Source: [Clostridium] symbiosum
Lineage (GTDB): Bacteria > Bacillota > Clostridia > Lachnospirales > Lachnospiraceae
Assembly: GCA_036419695.1 (NCBI GenBank)
Contig: CP143946.1
Location: 3,466,001 to 3,530,000, forward strand
Length of the DNA stretch: 64,000 bases
Reading direction: 5' to 3'
How positions within the stretch are numbered: position 1 is the stretch's first letter; each line of letters opens with the position of its first letter. The notes under the pieces were generated by a model that had not been told where the DNA came from, did not search any database, and worked only from the letters and a program-made list of their open reading frames with translations. This document shows positions 7,146 through 15,645 of this stretch, one piece after another. Position numbers and translations under genes: made by a program.

Positions 7146-7934
7146 ATGAGTTATATAGAAGGCAACAAAGAGGCCTGGGAAGAGGCATTTGAACACAGAC
7201 AACCCAACTGGGGCGATGAAAATTACATACGGCTGCTGAATGAAAAACTTCCTTTTTTTGATGAAAACGCCGCCGAAGAACTGCAAAAGATCCATTTTGC
7301 CGGAAAGGATATTGCACAGTTCTGCTGCAATAACGGGCGTGAGCTTTTGTCGCTCGTAAAAAACGGGGCGAACTCCGGCGTCGGCTTTGATATCGCGGAA
7401 AATATCCTGGAACAGGCAAGGATAACGGCCGAAAAAGCCGGTATTACAAACTGTAACTTTGTGGCGGCCAATATTCTGGATATTCCTGAAGAATACCATA
7501 ATTCTTTTGATCTCGTCATGTTTACCATCGGGGCCATCACCTGGTTTGAAAACCTGGAGCCCTTATTCCAAAAGGCGGCCGACTGCTTAAGACCGGGCGG
7601 AATCATGTATATCCAGGATTTCCATCCCATCATGAACATGCTGGCTCTGCCCGGAGCCCCTGAATACGATGAGCAGAAGATATACGGTGTGGCCTACTCT
7701 TATTTCAGAAAAGAGCCGTGGGTTGAGAACGAGGGAATGGGTTATATGTCCGAAACATATGATTCCAAAACATTCATCAGCTTTTCACATACGATGGCCG
7801 GTATTATCAATGCCGCCTGCAAGGCGGGCCTTCGGATCACGGGGCTGAAAGAATACGACTATGATGTCGGCCTGTCCGAGATTTACGACGGGAAAGGTTA
7901 TCCGCTGTCCTTTATCCTAACAGCCGAAAAATAG
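7146..7934 (+). CDS. Class I SAM-dependent methyltransferase
   Basis: The 262-residue product has a methyltransferase core with motif I variant QFCCNNGRELLSLVKNGA (about residues 58-75), an acidic VGFDIAEN strand end, FDLVMFTIGAITWFENL, and the CLRPGGIMYIQDFHP segment. The CNNGRE form of motif I is typical of a clostridial small-molecule methyltransferase family of unknown substrate. The C-terminal part (about 170-262) is a substrate-cap region. The start is the ATG after TAAGGAG at 7131-7137. Its possible leader peptide and masked ribosome binding site recall antibiotic-resistance methyltransferases, but the sequence is not an Erm enzyme. Confidence 0.85.
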   Translation: MSYIEGNKEAWEEAFEHRQPNWGDENYIRLLNEKLPFFDENAAEELQKIHFAGKDIAQFCCNNGRELLSLVKNGANSGVGFDIAENILEQARITAEKAGITNCNFVAANILDIPEEYHNSFDLVMFTIGAITWFENLEPLFQKAADCLRPGGIMYIQDFHPIMNMLALPGAPEYDEQKIYGVAYSYFRKEPWVENEGMGYMSETYDSKTFISFSHTMAGIINAACKAGLRITGLKEYDYDVGLSEIYDGKGYPLSFILTAEK

Positions 7935-7960
7935 CATAAGAGCACTTTCCTGTGATATTA

Positions 7961-8010
7961 AAAAAGATGCAGACGTTCTGCCCTTCAGGCATGGCGTTTG
8001 CATCTTTTTG
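7961..8010. terminator. Bidirectional terminator between methyltransferase and L,D-transpeptidase
   Basis: AAAAAGATGCA (from 7961) pairs with TGCATCTTTTT (to 8009) around a loop of about 25 bases. A-rich and T-rich flanks allow it to act on both converging transcripts. Confidence 0.75.
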
Positions 8011-8045
8011 ATTTTAAACGAACCAAAATTTACATGTTCGCATTC

Positions 8046-9443
8046 TTAATTATGGCAGATGACCGGAATTCCCTGGTATACGAGATCGTACAGCAGCTTG
8101 GCCTTGGCCGGAGGAAGGTTGATACATCCGTGGCTTCCGCCATACTGGTAAATCGTACCGCCGAACTTGCTTCTCCAGTTGGCGTCATGCAGACCGATTC
8201 CTCCGTTGAACGGCATCCAGTAATCCACATGGCTCTCGTATTCATAAGAGCCGTCGGCCTGTTTTGCACCTCTTAAGATTCGGTCCGTCTGTTTGTAGTT
8301 GAGGCTGTAGATTCCCTCCGGCGTTGTATAGTTCTTTGAAACGTTGCCGGTTACGGTCGGGGCATCCCAGACAAGGGCGCCGTCCTTAAACATATAGACA
8401 TGCTGGCCTCCCAGATCAACCTCCACATAGGTATTTCCCCAGTCGGGCGCCGTTCTGCTGGCGGCTGTTGCGGAATACTGCGGAGCCCATGTCTGGCTCT
8501 GGCCCGTCTGTATCATCGCAATCAGAGCTTCCACTTCCACGGCCTGATTGAGTTTCCATCCGTAAGGGCCTGTCAGCGTCACATCCTTGCCCGTTGCGGT
8601 GTGGAATACCCTGGCCGTGCCTGCCGTGTCGTATTTGGCAGCCAGTGAGGCAATGTATGCCGCCGCCGCGGTTCTGTCCACCTGAATCTGGCCGTCGGCA
8701 GAACCGGTAAACCAGCTTGTAAATACTGCTCCGGTGAGCTCTTCCGTGTTGTCGCCGTATGTATAGGTGATGACCATGTCCCTGCTCTGGTTCATCTTAT
8801 CGCAGAGCGCCTTCAGCTCCCCGCTGTCCTTTGTCACCTGAACTGTGTAGTAACATCCGTTTGCCGCCAGATCCACCTGGCTCTGTCCCGTGACCGCGGC
8901 GCCCTTGATAACGGCCTCCGTCTTCGCGGCGTCCACGTTGTTGCCCTGGACTTCGGGAATAATGGTGAACGGCTGTCCCTCCTGATATGGGGAGATGCGG
9001 GCATCCGCCGTTGTAACGATATTTCCTCCGCTGATGCATTCCAGGCTCCTGATACGGGCCGTGAGAAGCGCGTCGTCATAGCTGGCCTGCAGCTCCAGTG
9101 TATGGGAGTTATCGGAGGAAGGGCCGGACTGGCGTCCCGTGTCGTTCTGCTGGCTCAGGATTTCCTGCAGATTGCTGGGGACCGTAACCCGGTATCCAAT
9201 CTCTGTTCCGTTAATATTCTCTTTCTTTCCGTCCTTCTCAATAATTGTCAGGTTGTAGCTTGAAGCGTAGGACTGTTCGATTTTGGCCTTTGCTTCCGCT
9301 TCTGTAAGTCCTCCTATCACAATACCGTTCACGTCTGTCCCCGTCACAAAACGTGACGCGTCATCTGCCAGAGTAGTAAAGCTGAACGCAAGCGTCAGAA
9401 GTGACACTGCTCCCAGAGTTCTTAAGACCTTTCTTTTTCTCAT
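8046..9443 (-). CDS. L,D-transpeptidase (YkuD) with peptidoglycan-binding domain
   Basis: The 465-residue exported protein starts with a signal or anchor segment (LRTLGAVSLLTLAFSFTTLA). It has a mid-region of the putative peptidoglycan-binding kind that often precedes YkuD (FTIIPEVQGNNVDAAK, about 165-180), and ends in a YkuD catalytic domain from about residue 345. The catalytic signature is complete: the conserved His in GGIGLHDANW and SHGCINL with the nucleophile at about Cys440. It should form 3-3 crosslinks in peptidoglycan or attach proteins to it, outside the membrane. Its ATG follows a GAGGTTGAAAGA region. It is monocistronic and converges on the methyltransferase. Confidence 0.92.
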   Translation of the reverse strand: MRKRKVLRTLGAVSLLTLAFSFTTLADDASRFVTGTDVNGIVIGGLTEAEAKAKIEQSYASSYNLTIIEKDGKKENINGTEIGYRVTVPSNLQEILSQQNDTGRQSGPSSDNSHTLELQASYDDALLTARIRSLECISGGNIVTTADARISPYQEGQPFTIIPEVQGNNVDAAKTEAVIKGAAVTGQSQVDLAANGCYYTVQVTKDSGELKALCDKMNQSRDMVITYTYGDNTEELTGAVFTSWFTGSADGQIQVDRTAAAAYIASLAAKYDTAGTARVFHTATGKDVTLTGPYGWKLNQAVEVEALIAMIQTGQSQTWAPQYSATAASRTAPDWGNTYVEVDLGGQHVYMFKDGALVWDAPTVTGNVSKNYTTPEGIYSLNYKQTDRILRGAKQADGSYEYESHVDYWMPFNGGIGLHDANWRSKFGGTIYQYGGSHGCINLPPAKAKLLYDLVYQGIPVICHN

Positions 9444-9810
9444 TCTTTCAACCTCTATCTGTTTTTCATTTGGCCGTCAGACGGCCTGCCTATAATATAG
9501 CACGTCCCCCGGTGGAATTTCCACCGTTTTTTGCAACTCGTACAAAATTGTTATAAAAACTTAAGCTTTTCCTTATTTTTCAACAGAATTGAAGGCGGTT
9601 TTGCCGCAAAGGGCGCATGCCGCAAAAAAGAACTGCCATGAAAAATGCATAGGAAAAGAATGCACGGGGATACTTGTTTTTATAAATGTACCTGCTTCAA
9701 CCGGTGCCGTCAACACGCTCCAGGCCATGCTTTCCCCATTATAACAGAAAGAACATGGAAATCCAGTACAAATATTCCAGACTTCCATTCTTTTACATTT
9801 TTTTAGTTAC
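9444..9810. other. Intergenic region between divergent L,D-transpeptidase and superoxide reductase genes
   Basis: No supported gene was seen here. One 71-codon minus-strand frame (9573-9788) lacks a ribosome binding site and any recognisable composition. GC-rich and A-rich patches around 9590-9640 contain the near-direct repeat TTGCCGCAAAGG / ATGCCGCAAAAAA. Confidence 0.5.
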
Positions 9811-9824
9811 GTAACATTTGTTAC
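9811..9824. promoter_or_regulatory. GTAAC-N4-GTTAC dyad upstream of superoxide reductase
   Basis: The perfect palindrome GTAACATTTGTTAC lies 80 bp upstream of the superoxide reductase start, in the promoter region. Its size fits a Crp/Fnr-type dimer. A Crp/Fnr regulator is encoded just downstream (10553-11236, minus strand), which makes it a candidate, but the pairing is inference. Confidence 0.4.
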
Positions 9825-9904
9825 GGACTTTCATGAGTTTCTATGGTATCTTATCTACAGAACAACAAAACAAATTAAAAAAGCGATAATACAGGAGGTC
9901 TGCT

Positions 9905-10276
9905 ATGAATAAATTTTACAGAAGTGACGACAAGAAAAATATCTTATTAAACCTGGTATCTTTAGACGGAGGAGAAAAAGGGATTGCCCTGGAGGCCCTT
10001 AAGGCCAACACCTCAGACGGCGCGGCTGAAAAACATGTACCCGTTGTCTCCATCAATGGAAATACCGTGGAAGTAGCCATTGGCTCCGTTGCCCATCCCA
10101 TGCTGGAAGAGCACTATATCACAGGTATTTATATTGAAACAACATCCGGCGGCCAGTTCGCTTCCCTGAAACCGGGCGAAGAGCCAAAAGCCGTTTTCCT
10201 TTTAAAGGACGGCGATGAATTTATTGCAGCCTATGAGTACTGCAACCTTCACGGTCTCTGGAAGGCCGGAAAGTAA
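9905..10276 (+). CDS. Superoxide reductase (neelaredoxin / desulfoferrodoxin C-domain type)
   Basis: The 123-residue product keeps the iron ligands of the superoxide reductase fold: His in EKHVPVV, two His in AHPMLEEHYI, and Cys plus His in YCNLHGLW. It lacks the N-terminal desulforedoxin Cys4 domain, so it is the one-iron type. It reduces superoxide to peroxide in the cytoplasm, taking electrons from rubredoxin, which is the next gene. AGGAGG precedes the ATG by seven bases. A Crp/Fnr-sized dyad lies in its promoter. Confidence 0.92.
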   Translation: MNKFYRSDDKKNILLNLVSLDGGEKGIALEALKANTSDGAAEKHVPVVSINGNTVEVAIGSVAHPMLEEHYITGIYIETTSGGQFASLKPGEEPKAVFLLKDGDEFIAAYEYCNLHGLWKAGK

Positions 10277-10350
10277 CGTCTGTTTCCGATAAAGCCGGAC
10301 TCCGGCGGGACGGACAGGTAAAGTTTAAATTATTTCGGAGGTAATCGACA

Positions 10351-10512
10351 ATGAAAAAATATGTATGTGAACCGTGTGGCTATGAGTATGACCCTGAGGT
10401 CGGAGATCCGGATAACGGAATTGCTCCGGGAACTGCATTTGAGGATATCCCCGACGACTGGGTATGCCCTCTCTGCGGCCTTGGCAAAGACGTTTTCGTT
10501 CCCGAAGACTGA
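10351..10512 (+). CDS. Rubredoxin
   Basis: A 53-residue protein with two CxxC(G) knuckles, CEPCGYEYDP near the start and CPLCGLGKD near the end, and the conserved aromatic and acidic residues of rubredoxin. The ATG at 10351 follows CGGAGGTAATCGACA. It carries one electron and is the usual partner of the superoxide reductase encoded 74 bp upstream, so the two genes are likely one transcript. Confidence 0.95.
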   Translation: MKKYVCEPCGYEYDPEVGDPDNGIAPGTAFEDIPDDWVCPLCGLGKDVFVPED

Positions 10513-10552
10513 TTGTACTAAATAATAACCCCTCTCTATTTAACTACAAAAT

Positions 10553-11236
10553 TTAACCTACAAAATCGGCCAGGTCTTCCTGAAGCCGGGAATAGTCAAG
10601 GATTGCAATGGATTTACGCCCCTCCATTTTAATTATCCCCTCCTCCTGCATCTGCGACAATTCCCTGGACAGAGAAGGCCTGGCTGCATTCAAGCTTGCG
10701 GCCAGTTCCTCCCTGTTCATTGCAAGTTCCACCCGCTTATTTCCTCCGCTGTTCTGGAGCAGGTAGAGGGCGATTCTCTGTCTCAGGCTCCCGCAGGTCA
10801 AAAGCTGGATTTTCTTTGAATTCTTTTCCGCCTCCTCCGCAAACACCCCCATCATGTTAAACAGGATTTTGCTGTGATGGACACAGTTCTTCTCACAGGT
10901 GCCGTAGAAAAAATGGCTGGAAATCCGAAGCAGTTTTACGTGGTTTCTCGCCTTCGCAGAGTAGGAGTACTGTTCCCTCTCTAAGAAGAGATCCACGACG
11001 CCGAACTGCTGTCTCGCCCCCAGGCATTCCGCATAGGTCTGGCGCCCCGAAAGATTGGCCTGCTCAAGGAGAATCTCCCCCGACAGGATCATATAGATCC
11101 ACTTCGGTTTTTCTCCCTGTGTAAAAATGTACTCCTCTTTTTCATATTCCACGATCCCGGACCGGGAACAGACAAGGCTTCTCTGAAGTTCCTCCTCCGT
11201 AAGCCCGTTAAAAAGTTTCAGTTCCTGTATTTCCAT
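10553..11236 (-). CDS. Crp/Fnr family transcriptional regulator
   Basis: The 227-residue protein has an N-terminal cyclic-nucleotide-binding-like beta barrel (residues about 1-120) and a C-terminal helix-turn-helix (MNREELAASLNAARPSLSRE, about 168-187). The family includes redox and oxygen sensors in Clostridia. Three Cys (in FYGTCEKNCVHH and LLTCGSL) could be sensory, but this is a guess. It is the last gene of a four-regulator operon: its start overlaps the end of the kinase gene by 29 bases, with AGGAG inside the kinase coding sequence. It converges on the superoxide reductase/rubredoxin pair. Confidence 0.9.
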   Translation of the reverse strand: MEIQELKLFNGLTEEELQRSLVCSRSGIVEYEKEEYIFTQGEKPKWIYMILSGEILLEQANLSGRQTYAECLGARQQFGVVDLFLEREQYSYSAKARNHVKLLRISSHFFYGTCEKNCVHHSKILFNMMGVFAEEAEKNSKKIQLLTCGSLRQRIALYLLQNSGGNKRVELAMNREELAASLNAARPSLSRELSQMQEEGIIKMEGRKSIAILDYSRLQEDLADFVG

Positions 11237-12632
11237 CTTTCTCTCCTATCTTCAAACACGGGATCCGCACTTCTGCCTTAAAAAGCCTCCCTTTCTTCCC
11301 GCAGCGGAAGGTTCCTCCGTGACGTTCCAGTATCGTCTCACATGTTTTAAGTCCAATATTGGTGCTCTCGCGCTCCGATTCATCGGCTGCCATACTGTTT
11401 TTAAGACAGATAATCAGTTCTTTTTCCGTCTCTCGGTATTCCGCTTCCACCGGCTGCCCACGATCCGCATATTTGAGAATATTTGAAAACAGATTCCCAA
11501 ATACTCTGCGCATCAGTTCCACATCCACGGAAAGGCTGCAGGTGATTTCACCCGTTTTGCGTATCACCTGAAGGCCTTCGCTCTCCAGATCGAACAGGCT
11601 CTCCTCCACGATCTGCCCCACGAATTCCGCCCCATATACCTCGTCGCGGTGCAGTTCGTCCTGAGCCCTGCTGTATACGAGAAAATACTCAAACAGTTTG
11701 TCGGACAGGCTCTTTATCCGGGCTGCCTTGTCGCGGCAGACGGACAGATATTTCGTCTGTTTTTCCACATCCTTCTCCATGGCGAGGATATCCAGATATC
11801 CCATCAGGGACGTCAGGGGCGTCCTCAGATCGTGTGACATGGCCGTGACCATGTCGCGGTTGGCAATCCGCAGAAGTTCCTCCTCCTCCTGTCTTGAAAG
11901 AATCGCCCTCCGCATAGAATCCAGTTCCCGCGCCAGCGAAGAAAGCTCGTCGTTACCCTTCACCGTAACCTGATAATTCAGCTCCCCGCTTTTAAGTATC
12001 TCCATTTCTTTCCCGAGAAGTTCAATATATTTTACTTTTTTCCGGATCAGCAGATATAGAATCAGGACAAAACAAAGACCGCTTAAAACAGTGGAGAGCG
12101 CATATACAATTTCATCCTCTTCACTTCCTATATAAAACAGTACCGCCGACGCGGCGCCGTCTGAAAAGGTCACGGTATATCCGGCAGGCCGGTTGTCCGC
12201 CTCCCTATCGGCCTCCATGCCCGGATTTGCGTCCGCCTCCCCGTCTGTTCCCGGGAACGACTCCGTGTCCATTCTATAATCCGTCATCATGCCGTAATTG
12301 CTGTCCGGGATGGTTGCCACAATACGGCCGTCGCTGCTGAATATGGCTCTGTCACCGTGATACAGCGTCATAATCATCTTCCTGTCCTGATCCGTAAATC
12401 CCATTATTTTATCCCCGTCGTTCATGGAAATCTTATTTTCCGTGATAAATGCCTGGAATTGGCGGATGTATTCATTTTCCTTCCCGGCAATGACGGCCGG
12501 CATATAATTGTGGTCCAGGATATAATAGCCCAGATCCATGATCCGGACTAAGATAAAAAAAGCGCAGGCGGCGGCAAAGGCAACCGACAGAATTAATTTT
12601 ATCCACAATCTGCTGCGATACTTCCCCCTCAT
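11208..12632 (-). CDS. Membrane sensor histidine kinase
   Basis: Two membrane segments (about residues 12-30 and 175-197) flank an extracytoplasmic sensor loop. A HAMP-like linker, a HisKA helix with the phospho-accepting His in AMSHDLRTPL (about His267) and an ATP-binding domain ending in GLKTCETILERHGGTF follow. I place the start at the ATG overlapping the response-regulator stop codon (ATGA at 12629-12632). The frame is open eight codons further upstream without a better ribosome binding site. The product is 474 residues. It is the partner of the response regulator encoded just before it. The signal is unknown. Confidence 0.9.
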   Translation of the reverse strand: MRGKYRSRLWIKLILSVAFAAACAFFILVRIMDLGYYILDHNYMPAVIAGKENEYIRQFQAFITENKISMNDGDKIMGFTDQDRKMIMTLYHGDRAIFSSDGRIVATIPDSNYGMMTDYRMDTESFPGTDGEADANPGMEADREADNRPAGYTVTFSDGAASAVLFYIGSEEDEIVYALSTVLSGLCFVLILYLLIRKKVKYIELLGKEMEILKSGELNYQVTVKGNDELSSLARELDSMRRAILSRQEEEELLRIANRDMVTAMSHDLRTPLTSLMGYLDILAMEKDVEKQTKYLSVCRDKAARIKSLSDKLFEYFLVYSRAQDELHRDEVYGAEFVGQIVEESLFDLESEGLQVIRKTGEITCSLSVDVELMRRVFGNLFSNILKYADRGQPVEAEYRETEKELIICLKNSMAADESERESTNIGLKTCETILERHGGTFRCGKKGRLFKAEVRIPCLKIGEKDGNTGTETF

Positions 12633-13339
12633 TCGATCCGATACCCCTTTCCCCATACATTTACCAGATATTTGGGATTCTTCGGATCCTTCTCCAGTTT
12701 TTTCCTCAGGTTCCGGATATGTACCATGACCGTGTTATTGGAGGTGTAGTAGTAAGGCTCCTCCCATACGCTCTCATAAATATTCTGTATTGTAAAGATT
12801 TTGCCCCTGTTTTCCGCCATGAGCAGTAAAATCCTGTATTCCAAATCGGTTAAAAGGATCTCTTCCTCCTCCAGACGGACTGCCCGGCTGTCCTTGTCGA
12901 CAGACAGATCTTTAATCCGGATTACGGCCGTTTTCTCGCCGCTTCCGGAACCGCCCTGGTATACATAGCATCTTCTGAGCATTGCCTTGACCCTGGCCAC
13001 CAGCTCCGTGTAGGAAAAGGGTTTTGCCAGGTAGTCGTCACCGCCCGCGCTGAACCCCAGCGCCTTGTCCGAGTCCTGTGTCCTGGCCGTGAGGAACAGG
13101 ATGGGAACCGTCAGTTTCTTCCGTATATCCAGGCACGCCAGAATCCCCGATTTTCCAGGCATCATCACGTCCAGGATAATCAAATCCACGGTCCGGTCCG
13201 CTTTTTCCACCGCCTCTTTTCCGTTGCCGGCCTCGATCACTTCAAAGCCTTCGTGCTCTAAAAGAATGCGTACCACCTCCCTGATCTCGGGATCATCGTC
13301 AGCAAATAATATCCTCTTTCTGTCCGTATTCATCTCCAT
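12629..13339 (-). CDS. OmpR family response regulator
   Basis: A receiver domain with the acidic pocket (FADDDPE), phospho-acceptor Asp57 (LIILDVMMPGKSG) and Lys106 (YLAKPF) is followed by a winged-helix trans_reg_C domain (LTDLEYRILLLMAENRGKIF... NTVMVHIRNLRKKLE). Length is 236 residues, normal for the family. GAGGTG precedes the two closely spaced ATGs. It overlaps the end of the LysR gene by 41 bases and the kinase start by 4, so the three are tightly coupled. Confidence 0.94.
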   Translation of the reverse strand: MEMNTDRKRILFADDDPEIREVVRILLEHEGFEVIEAGNGKEAVEKADRTVDLIILDVMMPGKSGILACLDIRKKLTVPILFLTARTQDSDKALGFSAGGDDYLAKPFSYTELVARVKAMLRRCYVYQGGSGSGEKTAVIRIKDLSVDKDSRAVRLEEEEILLTDLEYRILLLMAENRGKIFTIQNIYESVWEEPYYYTSNNTVMVHIRNLRKKLEKDPKNPKYLVNVWGKGYRIE

Positions 13340-14252
13340 CCGTCACCTCATTTATATTTTCCGCCGCTATCCACTGTATACCAAGCTGATCCAGATATTC
13401 CTTCAGCATCTGGATCAGGATTCTCACCGGCTCCGGGCATTCTTTCTTATTTTTAAGCAGCATATAGACCACCCGGTCCTCCGGGCCGTCCTCCATCGGG
13501 AGCAGTTTCACCGCCATTCTGCCCTCCATGCTGAGAGCCGCCGATTTGGGTAGGACGGTCCAGTATTCATCCTGCTCGATGAGCTGCTCCAGAAGCTGCA
13601 TATTATCGGTCTCCACCCGGCTTCTTCTTCCGTCCCCGAACCAGTAGGTGTGCCACATGACAAACTCCGGATGCCATTCCAGATAAATCTCATTTCTGAC
13701 GGACAGCGCCGATGGATGGACGGTTCCCTCATAGGAACTGCCTTTTCCGCAGACAAAGCACATCGGTTCCTTAAAAAGGGGGATGGACGCCACCGTCCTG
13801 GAATATCCGGGGTTGGCAATCAGACCGGCTTCCAGTTCCCCCGATTCAATCAGTTTATAAGTATCCCTCGACTCCAGAGCCAGAATACACATGTCGCAGT
13901 CGTCCGCCCTGTTTAAAAACTCCCGGTACACCGGCCCCATCAGGTACGTCTGGACACTCTGGATCGTTGAGAGGAACATCGTCTGCCGCTCCTCCCTCCA
14001 GATTGCTTCCCTGGTCTCCTGCCAGAGCCTCTTCCATTTTTCCGCCACCGGGACCATGCGTTTACCCGCTTCGGTCAGTTTAACCCTGCGGATCCCCTTC
14101 TTTCTTATCAGAAGCGGCGCCCCCAGCTCCCTCTCCAGGCTGTCCAGACGGCTGCTCAGCGTCGACTGGGTCAGATACAGCCGTTCCGCCGCCTTGGTCA
14201 GCGAGCCGGACTCTATAATCGCCAGAAATGCATCAATTTCGGACTGATTCAT
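13299..14252 (-). CDS. LysR family transcriptional regulator, first gene of a regulator-only operon
   Basis: The N-terminal helix-turn-helix (IDAFLAIIESGSLTKAAERL, YLTQSTLSSRLDSLERELG) and an effector-binding domain make this a 317-residue LysR protein. The ATG at 14252 is chosen because GGAGGAGGAT precedes it; the frame extends seven codons further without such a site. Its 3' end overlaps the response regulator by 41 bases, so LysR, response regulator, kinase and Crp/Fnr form one operon. No metabolic gene adjoins it, so its targets are not visible. Confidence 0.9.
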   Translation of the reverse strand: MNQSEIDAFLAIIESGSLTKAAERLYLTQSTLSSRLDSLERELGAPLLIRKKGIRRVKLTEAGKRMVPVAEKWKRLWQETREAIWREERQTMFLSTIQSVQTYLMGPVYREFLNRADDCDMCILALESRDTYKLIESGELEAGLIANPGYSRTVASIPLFKEPMCFVCGKGSSYEGTVHPSALSVRNEIYLEWHPEFVMWHTYWFGDGRRSRVETDNMQLLEQLIEQDEYWTVLPKSAALSMEGRMAVKLLPMEDGPEDRVVYMLLKNKKECPEPVRILIQMLKEYLDQLGIQWIAAENINEVTDGDEYGQKEDIIC

Positions 14253-14424
14253 ATCCTCCTCCGTATCTTCCATTATTCTGAATTAAATTTTGTGTTACCG
14301 GGCACAAAGTGAACCGTAATAATATCGATTTTATCAATATTATATACCTGGATAATTCATTTTACAAATATATATTTATTTACTATGATAAGGAAAAGAA
14401 GGATTTAATTGAGATGCGAGGACG

Positions 14425-14705
14425 CCTCTGTAAGCCGGCGGACGGGGTGGTGAGAGGGTGTGGATGAGTCTTCAGTCCCGGTTTATTGGTTGTGGTGAGG
14501 GGGAAGGAGGAGAAAGACTTTCCTGCGGGGACACGCTCCCGCTTGTGAAGCGCACAGCGGATGCTAAGCTCGAAAGGACCTCGCTAAGCACCGGCGGGCT
14601 TCAAGGTCACCCTTCGGAAAGTTTTTCTCCTCCTTCCCCCGGGCAGGTTGTCGACGGGACTGAAGACTCAGCGAAGGTTGTTGCCCCGTCCGCCGGCTTC
14701 AGGGG
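14425..14705 (+). repeat. Long imperfect hairpin repeat, copy C
   Basis: GAGTCTTCAGTCCCG (14466-14480) pairs with CGGGACTGAAGACTC (14655-14669). The outer stem pairs GCCGGCGGACGGGG (ending at 14447) with its perfect complement beginning at 14684, so the outer stem is better preserved here than in copy A. The tail after it (14706-15010) is conserved with 6083-6385. Confidence 0.85.
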
Positions 14706-15214
14706 CTGATTGTCTCTTTCGTCAAGTGCGGAGGGAGGTCTTGTCGCGTCCACTATGTAGTCGTGAACGATTTACTTTTTGGAGGTATTTCGGGCTGGAT
14801 TCATAGAAAAATCCAATGCTATATTTAATGATGAATCAAAAAATCCAATGGTTATTCAATGATAGGTTAGGCGCCAAAGCTCAGATTCATCAATTGAATA
14901 TCATACAGAAGGCACTCTTCTGGAATTCGAGGAAACATAGTGGCAGCGACAGTACCTCCCCCCCTTGAAGGAATAAGAACAATTCAGCGGCCGCAGGCCG
15001 GGGCTCGGGATATAATGTACCCATAAGTGTGGACACGAAACGAAGTGGGGGCCCCATCTTTTAGACATCCCCCACGCCCCGTTTCCCATATCGTGGACAC
15101 ACCTTATGGAAGGACTGGGGGCGTATCCAGCCCGGGATTATGGCCAGAACATCCCTTTCCCTTCGACACATTCGGTCGCCTATGGTATTCTTAAGCAAGA
15201 ACAGGAGGAATCCC

Positions 15215-15634
15215 ATGATCAAAAATCTTTTTACCGCTGAACAGGTTCTGATGCTGCGTGAAAACCCTTACACCTACCGGGTGGACCAGTCCCGCTTAGC
15301 TTTTACCAAAGAATTCAAGGAGCTCTTTTATTCGGAGTATCAGGCAGGGGCGCCTCCCCGGCAGATCCTGGCAAAATACGGCTATGATCCCGCCATTCTC
15401 GGTCAGCGGAGGGTATGGGGCATTTCCGGCCATATCCGGGAGCAGTACAACAAATATGGCGGTTTCCACGAAGGGAGTGTCCCTTTCAGCAGGGCCAAAC
15501 CCGCCTCTTCGGACTCTGGTATGCCGGTATCGGAGAAAGAAGAACTCAAACAGCTCCGGCACGAAGTGGATTACCTAAAACAGGAAGTTGCCTTTCTAAA
15601 AAAAATTTCCTCCATCCGGACCACAAGGAAGTAG
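15215..15634 (+). CDS. IS3-family transposase OrfA (DNA-binding part)
   Basis: The 139-residue protein has an N-terminal helix-turn-helix region (FTKEFKELFYSEYQAGAPPR, QILAKYGYDPAILGQRRVWG) and a C-terminal leucine-zipper-like helix (EELKQLRHEVDYLKQEVAFL), the usual OrfA design. The start at 15215 follows ACAGGAGGAATCCC. A run of eight A near its end (15598-15605) is the expected slippery site: a -1 shift there joins the frame to OrfB, reading KK-NFLHPDHKEVG into the OrfB start region. Confidence 0.88.
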   Translation: MIKNLFTAEQVLMLRENPYTYRVDQSRLAFTKEFKELFYSEYQAGAPPRQILAKYGYDPAILGQRRVWGISGHIREQYNKYGGFHEGSVPFSRAKPASSDSGMPVSEKEELKQLRHEVDYLKQEVAFLKKISSIRTTRK

Positions 15635-15645
15635 GGGCATGGCTT

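Noticed and set aside
7146..7934. An Erm-type 23S rRNA methyltransferase
   Set aside because: The upstream leader is suggestive, but the motif I form and the protein's C-terminal region do not match Erm enzymes.
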